In this document: positions 25,840-34,974 of the stretch, piece by piece
How positions within the stretch are numbered: the first letter of the stretch is position 1
How the letters are laid out: every line of letters begins with the position of its first letter
NCBI GenBank assembly: GCA_036502625.1
Contig: DASXYG010000080.1
Span: 1 to 64,000, forward strand
Direction: 5' to 3'
Length of the DNA stretch: 64,000 nucleotides
From: DASXYG01 sp036502625
GTDB lineage: Bacteria; Actinomycetota; Actinomycetes; Streptosporangiales; Streptosporangiaceae
Made by a program: the position numbers and the translations under genes
The notes under the pieces: generated by a model
Told to the model about the DNA's origin: nothing
The model's database searches: none
The model's input: the letters and a program-made list of their open reading frames with translations, nothing else

Positions 25840-27987
25840 TCACCGCCGGTCGATCGCGGGCCGGCGGCGCTCGACGGCCAGCGCCTCTTCCACATGGCGC
25901 GCCGCGGCCAGCAGCCGCTGGTCGGTGCCGGGTGCGGTGGCGAGCTGGAGGCCGATCGGCAGGCCCGCACCGCTCCAACCGCAGGGCAGGACCAGGGCGG
26001 GCGCGCCGGTGACGTTGTGGACGGCGGTGAACAGGCCTTCGGTCTCGCCTTCTGGGGTGTCCACCGGTGGCGTCGTGACCGGGGCGACGAAGGGAACGGC
26101 CGGCGTGAGCAGGACGCCGGCCCGGGCGTAGACCTCCGCCGCCGCGGGCAGCAGCCGCTCCCGGGCGTCCAGCGCCGCCTCGTAGGCCGCCGCGGTGATC
26201 TCCGCGCCGGACCGCAGCAGCCGCAGGGTCTCCGGGCCGTAGTGGCCGGGCGTGGCCGCCACCCGCGCGCGGTGGACCTGCCACGCCTCGAACAGCAGGA
26301 TGTCGGAGAACGTCTTCTCGATCTCGTCCAGCGCCGAGCCGTCGACCTCCACGACCGGGCAGCCGGAGCCGCGGAGCGTCTCGACCGCCGCGCGGACCGC
26401 CGCGGCGACGTCGGGCTCCAGTTCGGGACGGTCGAGCCACCCCGGCAGGACGCCGATGCGCGGCGGCGCGGAGACCCGGGTCGCCGGCCCGCCGCCGGTC
26501 AGCGCGGCGAAGACGGTGGCCGCGGTGGCTACGTCGGCGGTGAGCAGGCCGACGTGGTCCAGCGTCGGCGAGAGCGGCTGCACCCCGTCGGCCGACAGCG
26601 CGCCGTGGCTGGGCTTGAATCCGACGGCGGCGCAGTAGTGCGCGGGGACGCGGATGGAGCCGCCGGTGTCCGTGCCCAGCGCCACGGCGCAGACACCGGC
26701 CCCGACGACGGCGGCCGATCCGCCGCTGGACCCGCCGGCGGTCCGCTCCGGGTCGTACGGGTTCATCGCCTCCGGCACGTCCGGATGGACGGCGCCGGCG
26801 GCGTACTCCAGCAGGGACGTGGCGGCGAACACGTCCGCGCCGGCGGCGCGCAGCGCGGCGACGACCGGCGCGTCCGCCGTGGCGGGCGCGTTCCTCATCG
26901 CGTCCGCGTTGCCGTTGCCGCGTGGGTGCCCGGCGATGTCGACCAGGTCCTTGACCGCGACGGGCACGCCGTGCAGCGGACCGCCAGCGGCGCGCGGTGG
27001 CGCCGGGAAGAGCCCGGCCAGCGCGTGCAGCGGCCGGCCGAGCCGCTCGGCTCGTTCGAGGGCGGCGAGCAGCTCCAGGTTGGCGACCTCGCAGGTCCGC
27101 TCGCCCCGCTCGATCGCCTTGATGATCGCGCCGGTGTACGCCGTCAGCGGCCCGGCGAGGTCGCGGAGCAGGTCGTCCACCTCGGTCGTGCGCCTGCGGA
27201 CCATGAGGTCGCGGTAGATGCCGCTGTGCGACTTGGCGCTCGCGCGGTTGAAGGCGGCCAGCCGGTCCAGCGAGCCCTCCAGGTCGCCGTGGTCGAACCC
27301 GTCGAACGCCTCCGGCGGCACCGGCGCCTGGGCGAGGACCTCGCGGGCGATGGCGAGCATCAGCGGCCGCCAGCGCGGGTCCTCCAGGGAGTCCGCGATG
27401 GACAGGTCGGAGACGGCGCCCGCGTACAGCATCGCGCCGTACGCCTCCTTGCCCCACAGGAAGCCCCGCACGTTGCTCGTGGCCTCGGCGTACGGGAGCG
27501 CCGTGACCAGTTCCCGCAGCCGCGGCGTGATCTCGCCGGTCAGCTCGCCGACGCGGAACGTGGCGACGTTGCCCTGCATGATCCGGCCGGGCGCCACGAC
27601 GTCCGCCCCGAAGTTGACGAAACTGACAAGGAGCCGTTCCCGGCCGACGACGGCGGCGAGGGTGTCCGCGGTCAGCCCGTTCTGGAAGCTGACCACGTAG
27701 CCGTCCGGGGCGAGCCGGCGGCGGAGCGGCTCGGCGGCCGGCTCCGTGTGGTGGCTCTTCACCGCCACGGCGACGTGCTCCAGCCGGTCGGGCAGCCGGT
27801 CAGGGGTGACCGCGCGGGCCGCGACCGTGAAGTTCTCCACCGGGCCCTCGATCGTCAGCCCTGTGGCGTTGATCGCCTCGACGTGGGCGGTGTCGGCGTC
27901 ACAGAACAGCACGTCATGGCCGTCCCGGAGGAGATGGGCGCCGATGGTGCCGCCGATGGCGCCGGCGCCGATGATGGTCAGTCGCAT
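25840..27987 (-). CDS. Ketopantoate reductase-amidase fusion protein
   Basis: One 715-residue frame joins two enzymes. Residues 1-305 are a ketopantoate reductase-type domain (GAGAIGGTIGAH; catalytic-type Lys180 in LWGKEAYGAML). Residues about 338-710 are an amidase-signature domain with a complete triad: Lys346 in VAVKDLVD, cis-Ser420 in GGSSGGS and nucleophile Ser444 in TGGSIRVP. The join is short (about 30 residues) and lacks the usual N-terminal helices of amidases. The ATG at 27987 has GAGGTGGAG upstream. It is convergent with the dimethylformamidase-like gene (11 bases apart) and divergent from the second transporter. I do not know this fusion as a named protein. Confidence 0.85.
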   Translation of the reverse strand: MRLTIIGAGAIGGTIGAHLLRDGHDVLFCDADTAHVEAINATGLTIEGPVENFTVAARAVTPDRLPDRLEHVAVAVKSHHTEPAAEPLRRRLAPDGYVVSFQNGLTADTLAAVVGRERLLVSFVNFGADVVAPGRIMQGNVATFRVGELTGEITPRLRELVTALPYAEATSNVRGFLWGKEAYGAMLYAGAVSDLSIADSLEDPRWRPLMLAIAREVLAQAPVPPEAFDGFDHGDLEGSLDRLAAFNRASAKSHSGIYRDLMVRRRTTEVDDLLRDLAGPLTAYTGAIIKAIERGERTCEVANLELLAALERAERLGRPLHALAGLFPAPPRAAGGPLHGVPVAVKDLVDIAGHPRGNGNADAMRNAPATADAPVVAALRAAGADVFAATSLLEYAAGAVHPDVPEAMNPYDPERTAGGSSGGSAAVVGAGVCAVALGTDTGGSIRVPAHYCAAVGFKPSHGALSADGVQPLSPTLDHVGLLTADVATAATVFAALTGGGPATRVSAPPRIGVLPGWLDRPELEPDVAAAVRAAVETLRGSGCPVVEVDGSALDEIEKTFSDILLFEAWQVHRARVAATPGHYGPETLRLLRSGAEITAAAYEAALDARERLLPAAAEVYARAGVLLTPAVPFVAPVTTPPVDTPEGETEGLFTAVHNVTGAPALVLPCGWSGAGLPIGLQLATAPGTDQRLLAAARHVEEALAVERRRPAIDRR

Positions 27988-28199
27988 GACGCTCCACCTC
28001 GCGGGTTCGGGGGGACCGGGCGCGCCCGGCACGACCGCTGTGGCTGGACCATACCAATCGGTTGGCGCTACATATCGCGATCAACCTTTCCTATTGTCAC
28101 GAAAATTCCGGTCAGTGTCTTACGTATGAAAAGTCATTCGTGCTATATCTCTGCGATGCGTCTTTTTATCCCCCGTACGTAGTGCTCTAAGGAGCAGCC
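27988..28199. promoter_or_regulatory. Divergent promoter region of the fusion gene and the second Dpp operon
   Basis: The 212 bases are AT-rich for this genome, especially 28060-28180, as expected for two divergent promoters. A Shine-Dalgarno AAGGAG at 28189-28194 belongs to the binding-protein gene. I see no clear operator palindrome and no small gene. Confidence 0.45.
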
Positions 28200-29792
28200 A
28201 TGAACGACGAGTTCCCCGCTCGCCCCCCGTTTTCTGAGATCACCCGGCGCAGCGTGCTGCGGCTCGGCGCCGCCGGTATCGGGGCGATCGCGTCGGCGCC
28301 GCTGCTCGCCGCCTGTGGCGGTTCGTCCTCTTCGGACACCGGCGCCGCGAAGAAGGGCGGTGACCTGACCATCGTCCGGGCCCAGGACTCCGTGAACATG
28401 GACAAGACGATGGTGTTCAGCAACGCCTCGCTCTGGGTGTACCAGCAGATGTACGAGCCGCTGGTGATCATGACGGACGACGGGAAGGGCGTTAAGCCCT
28501 GGCTCGCCGAGAGCTTCGAGATGTCGCCGGACAACCTGCGCTGCACGCTGAAGCTCAGGAAGGGCGTGAAGTTCCACAACGGCCAGCCGATGACCTCGGC
28601 CGACGTGAAGTTCACGATTGAGGAGTCGAGCAAGACGTCCGGCGGCTGGGAGTTCATCAACTCGGCGATCAAGGACATCAGCACCCCCGACGACCTGACC
28701 GTCGTGGTGCGCACCAAGTACCCGTGGGCGCCGCTGCTGGCCGACCTGAGCTGCCCGAACAACGGGATCATCCCCAAGGACTACGCCGGCAAGAGCAAGT
28801 CGGCGTTCTACAAGGCGCCCATCGGCACCGGCCCGTTCGTCTGGGGCACGTGGAGGAAGGGCAGCGCCCTCACGCTGAAGAAGAACGCGCACTACTGGCA
28901 GCCGGGCAAGCCGTTCCTGGACTCGGTCACCTGGAAGGTCGTGCCGGACGGCAACTCCCGCGCGCTCCAGCTCCAGGGCGGGCAGGCGCAGATCAACGAG
29001 GCGCCGCCGTTCTCCAGCGTGCCGCAGCTACGGAACACGCCGACCGTCAAGGTCGACATGTTCCCGTCCACGCGTACGGACTACATCCTGATGAACCAGA
29101 AGGTGAAGCCGTACGACGACATCCACGTGCGCCGCGCCATCTCCTACGCGATCGACCGCAAGACGATGGTGAAGAACATCCTGTTCGGCGCCGGTACGCC
29201 GGCGAACTCGTTCATGATGCCGTCGACGCCCTACTACGACCCGCAGTGCCCCGGGATCCAGTTCGACATGGCCAAGGCCAAGGAGGAGATGGCGAAGTCC
29301 AGCGTTCCGCACGGCTTCACCACGACCTTCATGGCCATCTCCGGCGACGAGGTGGACGCGGCCGTCGCGCAGATCCTCCAGGCGGCGCTGAAGCAGCTCG
29401 GCATCACCATGAAGATCCAGAACACGGACCCGAGCGCCCAGCACGACCTCACGACCAAGCTGCAGTACCAGATCGCGCACTCGTACTGGACGATGGACCT
29501 CGCCGACCCCGACGAGCTGGCGCAGTTCGCCCTCGACCCGAACTCCGGCGGCCACTCCTTCAACACCGGGATGAACGACAAGGACCTGATCAGCCTGGTG
29601 CGTAAGGCGGAGCACGAGTTCGACCCGAAGAAGCGGCAGGCGCTGTACAGCGAGATGCAGACGAAGGCGGCCGAGTCGGCGTTCCTGGCGTTCCTGTTCT
29701 ACACGCCGTTCCCGTACGCCACGTCGAAGAGCGTCAAGGGCTTCAAGGTGCTGCCGACGGGCTTCTACCACGTCGAGGACATCTCGCTTTGA
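28200..29792 (+). CDS. Peptide-binding lipoprotein of family 5 (second system), Tat-type signal
   Basis: A 530-residue solute-binding protein. The N-terminus has a twin-arginine motif (ITRRSVLRLG) and then a lipobox LLAAC, so it is probably exported folded by Tat and lipidated. Family 5 features include KPWLAESFEMSPDNLRCTL with GVKFHNGQPMTSADVKF, and GTGPFVWGTW. It differs strongly from the first binding protein (28% or so is typical between such members; not computed), so the two transporters likely take different substrates. AAGGAG lies 5 bases before the ATG. Confidence 0.92.
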   Translation: MNDEFPARPPFSEITRRSVLRLGAAGIGAIASAPLLAACGGSSSSDTGAAKKGGDLTIVRAQDSVNMDKTMVFSNASLWVYQQMYEPLVIMTDDGKGVKPWLAESFEMSPDNLRCTLKLRKGVKFHNGQPMTSADVKFTIEESSKTSGGWEFINSAIKDISTPDDLTVVVRTKYPWAPLLADLSCPNNGIIPKDYAGKSKSAFYKAPIGTGPFVWGTWRKGSALTLKKNAHYWQPGKPFLDSVTWKVVPDGNSRALQLQGGQAQINEAPPFSSVPQLRNTPTVKVDMFPSTRTDYILMNQKVKPYDDIHVRRAISYAIDRKTMVKNILFGAGTPANSFMMPSTPYYDPQCPGIQFDMAKAKEEMAKSSVPHGFTTTFMAISGDEVDAAVAQILQAALKQLGITMKIQNTDPSAQHDLTTKLQYQIAHSYWTMDLADPDELAQFALDPNSGGHSFNTGMNDKDLISLVRKAEHEFDPKKRQALYSEMQTKAAESAFLAFLFYTPFPYATSKSVKGFKVLPTGFYHVEDISL

Positions 29793-29823
29793 CCCCGCGG
29801 CGCGACCACTCGGAGCGAGAACG

Positions 29824-30765
29824 ATGCGGTACCTCATCTACATCCTGAAGCGGCTCATCGCGTTGATCCCGGTGCTGTTCGGGATCAGCCTGGTCGTCTT
29901 CTTCCTGGTCCGGCTGATCCCCGGCGACCCCGCCACGACCTTGCTCGGCGTGCACGCCAACGCGCAGTCGATCGCCGCCCTGCGGGAGCAGATGGGGCTG
30001 GACAAGTCGCTGGTCAGCCAGTACCTGACGTTCCTGGGGCACCTGCTGCAGGGCGACCTCGGGTACTCCTACGTCTACAGCAGCTCGGTCCTCGGCCTGA
30101 TCACGACGAGCCTGCCGCCGACCATCTGGCTGCTCGTCTCCGGGACGCTGTTCACGCTGGTGATCGCCGTGCCGCTGGCCGTGATCGCCGCCGCACGGCG
30201 CAACGGCGTGCTGGACAACATCATCCGGGCGGTCCCGGTGGTGGGGCTCGGCCTGCCGTCGTTCTGGCTCGGCATCATGCTGATCCTCTTGTTCGGCCTG
30301 AAGCTCGGCTGGTTCCCGGTCGGCGGGTACGGCACGACGTTCGCCGCGCACATACGCGGGATGGTGCTGCCCGGCATCACCATCGCGTTCATCCTGGTGC
30401 CGATCCTGATCCGCAGCCTGCGCGCCAGCATGATCGACGTGCTGAACAGCGACTACATCGTGACGGCGAACAGCAAGGGGATCAGCACCGCCCGGGTGGT
30501 GTTCGGCCACGCGCTGCGCAACGCGGCCACCTCGTCCGTCCACGTGCTGGGCGTCAACCTCGCCTACCTGGTCGGCACGACCCTCGTCGTCGAGCGGGTC
30601 TTCTCACTCCCCGGCATCGGCGAGCAGATGATCAACTCCATCCTCGGGAGGGACTTTCCCACCGTGCAGGGCATCACGCTGACCTTCGCGATCATGGTCG
30701 TGATCGTCAACCTGCTGACGGACCTCACACAGGCGGTCCTCGACCCGCGGGTGAGGCTGTCATGA
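29824..30765 (+). CDS. Peptide/nickel ABC transporter permease, DppB type (second system)
   Basis: A 313-residue permease starting MRYLIYILKRLIALIPVLFG, with six helices and the EAA loop VTANSKGISTARVVFGHALR. LVRLIPGDPATT and VERVFSLPGIGEQM are family signatures. It follows the binding-protein gene by 31 bases and overlaps the next permease gene as ATGA. Confidence 0.93.
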   Translation: MRYLIYILKRLIALIPVLFGISLVVFFLVRLIPGDPATTLLGVHANAQSIAALREQMGLDKSLVSQYLTFLGHLLQGDLGYSYVYSSSVLGLITTSLPPTIWLLVSGTLFTLVIAVPLAVIAAARRNGVLDNIIRAVPVVGLGLPSFWLGIMLILLFGLKLGWFPVGGYGTTFAAHIRGMVLPGITIAFILVPILIRSLRASMIDVLNSDYIVTANSKGISTARVVFGHALRNAATSSVHVLGVNLAYLVGTTLVVERVFSLPGIGEQMINSILGRDFPTVQGITLTFAIMVVIVNLLTDLTQAVLDPRVRLS

Positions 30766-31640
30766 GCGCGGTCACGACCCCCGGCACCGGCGCGCTCGGA
30801 CCCGGCGCGGTGGACGCCGGCCGTACGCGCCGGCGCGGGCGGCGGCGGAACCTGACGCTCATCTCCGGCCTGGTGCTGTTCGGGCTGATCGTGCTGTGCG
30901 CGCTGTGCGCGCCGCTGCTGACCGGCCAGGACCCGATCAAGCAGAACCTCCCGCAGGCGTTCCTGACGCCCGGGTCGCCGGGCCACCCGCTCGGCACGGA
31001 CGCCTTCGGCCGCGACGTGTTCGCCCGGCTGCTCTACGGCGCCCGGGTGGACCTGCGCGTCGGCGTGCTGGCGGTGGTGTCGCCGTTCATCATCGGCACC
31101 ATCATCGGGCTGGTCGCCGGATGGTTCGGCGGCTGGGTCGACACCGTGATCGGGCGGATCGTCGACATCGTCGTCGCGTTCCCGTTCCTGGTGCTCGTCA
31201 TCGCCCTGGTCTTCGCGATGGGGTCGGGCACCCTCAGCATCTACGTCGCGATCACCCTGGTCGGCTGGGTGGCGTACTGCCGGATCGTACGCGGTCAGGT
31301 GCTGGTCGCCAGGGAACAGGAGTACGCGCTGGCCGCGAAGGCCAGCGGGCTGCCGACCTGGCGCATCCTGCTGCGGCACCTCCTGCCGAACGTGATCCTG
31401 CAGGCGTTCGTGTACTCGATGAGCGACATCGTGCTCACGCTGCTGGCCATCGTGACGCTGGGCTTCCTCGGCCTGGGCGTCCCACCGCCCACCCCCGACT
31501 GGGGAACCATGATCCAGGAGGGTCAGCAGTTCATCCTGACGAAGTGGTACATGTCCACGATCCCGGGCCTGGCCATCGTCGTCACCGGCCTGGCGCTGGC
31601 ACTGATCGCCGACGGCATCGTCGACAAGGCGAACAAATGA
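30762..31640 (+). CDS. Peptide/nickel ABC transporter permease, DppC type (second system)
   Basis: A 292-residue permease. A short cytoplasmic N-terminus with a basic patch (RTRRRGRRRN) precedes the first helix, then HPLGTDAFGRDVFARLLYG. The EAA loop is AAKASGLPTWRILLRHLLP, followed by FLGLGVPPPTPDWGTMI. It is coupled at both ends by ATGA overlaps. Confidence 0.93.
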   Translation: MSAVTTPGTGALGPGAVDAGRTRRRGRRRNLTLISGLVLFGLIVLCALCAPLLTGQDPIKQNLPQAFLTPGSPGHPLGTDAFGRDVFARLLYGARVDLRVGVLAVVSPFIIGTIIGLVAGWFGGWVDTVIGRIVDIVVAFPFLVLVIALVFAMGSGTLSIYVAITLVGWVAYCRIVRGQVLVAREQEYALAAKASGLPTWRILLRHLLPNVILQAFVYSMSDIVLTLLAIVTLGFLGLGVPPPTPDWGTMIQEGQQFILTKWYMSTIPGLAIVVTGLALALIADGIVDKANK

Positions 31641-32665
31641 CACCTCCGCTGCTCGAAGTGCACGACCTGCGCGTCGACATTCCGTTGCCGCACGCTCGCC
31701 TGAACGCCGTACGCGGTGTGTCCCTCACCGTGGACACCGCGGAGGCTGTGGGGCTGGTCGGCGAGTCCGGGTCGGGCAAGAGCCTGACCCTGCGGGCGCT
31801 GCTGGGACTGCTGCCGCGGCCGGCACGGATCGTCTCCGGCGCCATCCTCATCGACGGCGAGGACGTCACCGGGCTGCCGGCCAAACAGCTCAGGCGGCGG
31901 CTCACCGACACGATGAGCATGATCTTCCAGGACTCGCTCACCGGGCTGAACCCGGTGATGCGGGTGGGCGACCAGATCGCCGAGGCGCCGATCCGCAAGC
32001 TGGGCAAATCGCGGAGCGAGGCGCGGTCGATCGCGGTCGGCCTGATGCGCGAGGTCGGGATCGCCGACCCCGAGCGCCGCTACCGGCACTACCCGCACGA
32101 ACTGTCCGGTGGCATGCGGCAGCGGATCTGCATCGCGATCGCGCTGTCCACCAAACCGCGCCTGATCCTCGCGGACGAGCCGACGACCGCGCTCGACGTG
32201 ACCATCCAGGCCCAGGTCCTCGGGGTGCTGCGGCAGCTCAAGGACGAGGAGAACGTCGGGCTGCTGCTGGTCAGCCACGACCTCGCCGTGGTCAGCCAGG
32301 CCTGCACCCGGCTGTACGTGATGTACGCGGGCAAGGTCGTCGAGTCCGGTGACGTGCTCGACCTCGTCGCCGAGCCGCGGCATCCGTACACGTTCGCGCT
32401 GCTGCGGTCGGTGCCCGACCCGGACGCCCGCGTCGACCGGCTGCTGACCATCGAAGGTCAGCCCCCGGATCTCACCGATCCCGTGAGCGGCTGCTCGTTC
32501 GCGCCGCGCTGCCCGTTCGCCGAGGACGCCTGCCGTACGGACGAACCGGAGCTCGCGGCGTACGGACCGCAGCGGATGAGCGCGTGCCGGCGGGTGGACA
32601 CCGCGCCGCGGTGGACCGCGATGGTCGAACAGGACGGATCCCAGGAAGCGGTGAACGGCCGGTGA
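31637..32665 (+). CDS. Peptide ABC transporter ATP-binding protein, DppD type (second system)
   Basis: A 342-residue ATPase with Walker A GESGSGKSL, Q-loop FQDSLTGLNP, signature LSGGMRQRIC, Walker B LILADEPTTALD and switch His in LLVSHDLA. The C-terminal GCSFAPRCPFAEDAC motif marks the oligopeptide-transporter subfamily. It overlaps both neighbours by 4 bp. Confidence 0.94.
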   Translation: MTPPLLEVHDLRVDIPLPHARLNAVRGVSLTVDTAEAVGLVGESGSGKSLTLRALLGLLPRPARIVSGAILIDGEDVTGLPAKQLRRRLTDTMSMIFQDSLTGLNPVMRVGDQIAEAPIRKLGKSRSEARSIAVGLMREVGIADPERRYRHYPHELSGGMRQRICIAIALSTKPRLILADEPTTALDVTIQAQVLGVLRQLKDEENVGLLLVSHDLAVVSQACTRLYVMYAGKVVESGDVLDLVAEPRHPYTFALLRSVPDPDARVDRLLTIEGQPPDLTDPVSGCSFAPRCPFAEDACRTDEPELAAYGPQRMSACRRVDTAPRWTAMVEQDGSQEAVNGR

Positions 32666-33681
32666 CGGTGGGAAACGAGGTTCTTTCCGTGCACGGCCTC
32701 GCACGGCACTTCACCCCGAACGTCTCGCCGATCGACCGGCTCTTCGGCACGAAGCCGATGGTCAACCGGGCGGTGGACGGCGTCGACCTGGTGGTGCGCG
32801 AGGGAGAGACCCTCGGCCTGGTCGGTGAGTCGGGCTGTGGGAAGTCGACGCTCGCGCGCACGATCGTCGGGCTGTACCCGCCGTCCAGCGGGGAGATCCG
32901 CTATGGCGGCGAGACGTTGCCGGTGAACCGCACCAAGGCGCAGCGGCGCGCCATCCAGATGGTCTTCCAGGATCCGTACAGCTCGCTGAATCCGCGGATG
33001 ACGGTCGGGCAGATGCTGTCCGAGCTGCTGAAATATCACGGGCTTGTGCCGCGGAACAAGGTCGGTGAGCGCGCCAGGGAGCTGATGAACCTGGTCGGCC
33101 TGCCGGCACGTGCCCTGGGCCAGCGCCCCCGGCAGTTCTCCGGCGGGCAGCGGCAGCGCGTCGGGATCGCCCGCGCGCTCGCCCTCGAACCGCGGGTGCT
33201 GCTGGCCGACGAGCCCGTCTCCGCTCTCGACGTCTCGGTCCAGGCCACGATCATCAACCTGCTGGCCGACCTGCGGGAGACGCTGGGCCTGTCGATGATC
33301 TTCGTGTCGCACAACATGGCAGTGGTGCGTCAGATCAGCGACCGGACGGCGGTCATGTACGGCGGGCGCATCGTCGAGACCGGGACCACCGGCACCCTCT
33401 TCGACGACCCCGCGCACCCGTACACGCGGCTGCTGGTCGGTGCCGTGCCCCGGCTGGCCGGCCCGGACGGGCCTGCCGAGGCCCAGCAGGACGACACGGA
33501 TGACCGCGCCGGCGTCCGCGAGGAAGTGGCGGCGGCCGCGGCCGCCGCGGGAACCCCGGCGTGCCGCTTCGCCGAGCGCTGCCCGGCGGTGGTCGACCGG
33601 TGCGCCACGGAGCCGGGGCTGCGCGCGGATCCGCGCGACGGGGCCAGGTCGGCGGCGTGCGTTCATGTGGGCGCGACGTGA
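32662..33681 (+). CDS. Peptide ABC transporter ATP-binding protein, DppF type (second system)
   Basis: A 339-residue ATPase with Walker A GESGCGKST, Q-loop FQDPYSSLNPRM, signature FSGGQRQRVG, Walker B VLLADEPVSALD and switch His in FVSHNMA. An acidic and Ala-rich linker (about residues 270-300) separates it from the C-terminal Cys motif CRFAERCPAVVDRC. The GTG start overlaps the upstream stop, and its own stop overlaps the methylaspartate ammonia-lyase start. Confidence 0.94.
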   Translation: MTVGNEVLSVHGLARHFTPNVSPIDRLFGTKPMVNRAVDGVDLVVREGETLGLVGESGCGKSTLARTIVGLYPPSSGEIRYGGETLPVNRTKAQRRAIQMVFQDPYSSLNPRMTVGQMLSELLKYHGLVPRNKVGERARELMNLVGLPARALGQRPRQFSGGQRQRVGIARALALEPRVLLADEPVSALDVSVQATIINLLADLRETLGLSMIFVSHNMAVVRQISDRTAVMYGGRIVETGTTGTLFDDPAHPYTRLLVGAVPRLAGPDGPAEAQQDDTDDRAGVREEVAAAAAAAGTPACRFAERCPAVVDRCATEPGLRADPRDGARSAACVHVGAT

Positions 33682-34961
33682 AGATCACGAATGTGCTGTG
33701 CGAGCCCGTCCGCGCCGGGTTCTTCGCCGACGACCAGGCGGCGATCCGGGCCGGCGCCGAGCACGACGGATTCTCCTACGCCGGGCCGCCGCGCACGCCG
33801 GGGTTCACCGAGATCCGGCAGGCCGGCGAGGCGCTGTCGGTGCTGCTGCTGCTCGAGGACGGCTCGGTCGCCCAGGGCGACTGCGCGGCGGTGCAGTACA
33901 GCGGGACCGGTGGCCGTGACCCGCTGTTCCGTGCCGCGGACGGCGCGGCCGACGTCCACGAGCACCTGTATCCCCTGCTGATCGGCGCGGAGCTCGACTC
34001 CTTCCGTGACCTGGCCGGGCGTGTGGACGCCTGCCGGGGCCCGGCCGGTCCGCTGCATGCGGCGACCAGGTACGGAGTGAGCCAGGCCGTGCTCGACGCC
34101 GTGGCGCTGGCCCAGCGGCGCACGATGGCCGAGGTGGTCAGGGACGAGTACGCCACCGGTGTGCCGCTGCGCCCGGTGCCGATGTTCGCGCAGACAGGTG
34201 ACGACCGGTACGACGGCGCCGAGCGGATGATCCTCAAAGGCGCGGGCGCACTCCCGCACGGCCTGGTCAACAACGTGGACACCAAGCTCGGACGCCGCGG
34301 CGAACTGCTGAAGGAGTATCTGGGCTGGCTCGTACGGCGGATCGCTGAGCTGCGCCCGTACGACGGCTACGCGCCACGGCTGCATTTCGACACGTACGGC
34401 ACGGTCGGGCTCGCCTTCGGCGGAGACGTCGGGGCGGTGGCCCGGTACCTGGCCGACCTCGGCACGATGGCCGAGCCGTACGAGCTGGTGGTCGAGCATC
34501 CGATCGACGCGGGCGGCCGCGACGCCCAGATCGGCACGTACGTACGGCTGCGCGCGGAGCTCGCGCGCCTGGGCGCGCGGACGAAGATCGCCGTCGACGA
34601 ATGGTGCAACACCATCGAGGACATCGAGCTGTTCGTGGACGCGGGCGCCGCGGACGTGATCCACGTCAAGACCCCGGACCTCGGCGGGATCACCAACACG
34701 ATCGAGGCGCTGCTGCTGGTGCGCGACCGCGGCCTGGTCGCGTACTGCGGCGGCACCTGTAACGAGACGGATCGGTCGGCCCAGGTCAGCGCCCATATCG
34801 CCATGGCATGCGGGGCCGGTCAGGTGCTGGCCAAGCCCGGTATGGGTGTGGACGAGGGGCTGATGATCGTCGGGAACGAGATGGCGCGGGTGGCGGCGCT
34901 GGCGGCCGTACGAGAGACGGGGCCGGAGGTGCCGCCGATGGCCGGCCGCGGCGATGTGTGA
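33678..34961 (+). CDS. 3-methylaspartate ammonia-lyase
   Basis: A 427-residue enolase-superfamily enzyme that removes ammonia from 3-methylaspartate to give mesaconate. Residue numbers coincide with the clostridial enzyme: His194, Asp238, Glu273 and Asp307 (metal), Lys331 (base), Gln73, Gln172, Thr360, Cys361 and Leu384 are all in place. The exception is position 329, where His replaces the usual Gln. AYCGGTCNETDRS and KPGMGVDEGLMIV are family stretches. It is the last gene of the second transporter operon, coupled as GTGA. No glutamate mutase gene lies in the window, so the methylaspartate may come from an imported compound. Confidence 0.9.
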   Translation: MKITNVLCEPVRAGFFADDQAAIRAGAEHDGFSYAGPPRTPGFTEIRQAGEALSVLLLLEDGSVAQGDCAAVQYSGTGGRDPLFRAADGAADVHEHLYPLLIGAELDSFRDLAGRVDACRGPAGPLHAATRYGVSQAVLDAVALAQRRTMAEVVRDEYATGVPLRPVPMFAQTGDDRYDGAERMILKGAGALPHGLVNNVDTKLGRRGELLKEYLGWLVRRIAELRPYDGYAPRLHFDTYGTVGLAFGGDVGAVARYLADLGTMAEPYELVVEHPIDAGGRDAQIGTYVRLRAELARLGARTKIAVDEWCNTIEDIELFVDAGAADVIHVKTPDLGGITNTIEALLLVRDRGLVAYCGGTCNETDRSAQVSAHIAMACGAGQVLAKPGMGVDEGLMIVGNEMARVAALAAVRETGPEVPPMAGRGDV

Positions 34962-34974
34962 GCGGGCGGGGTGG

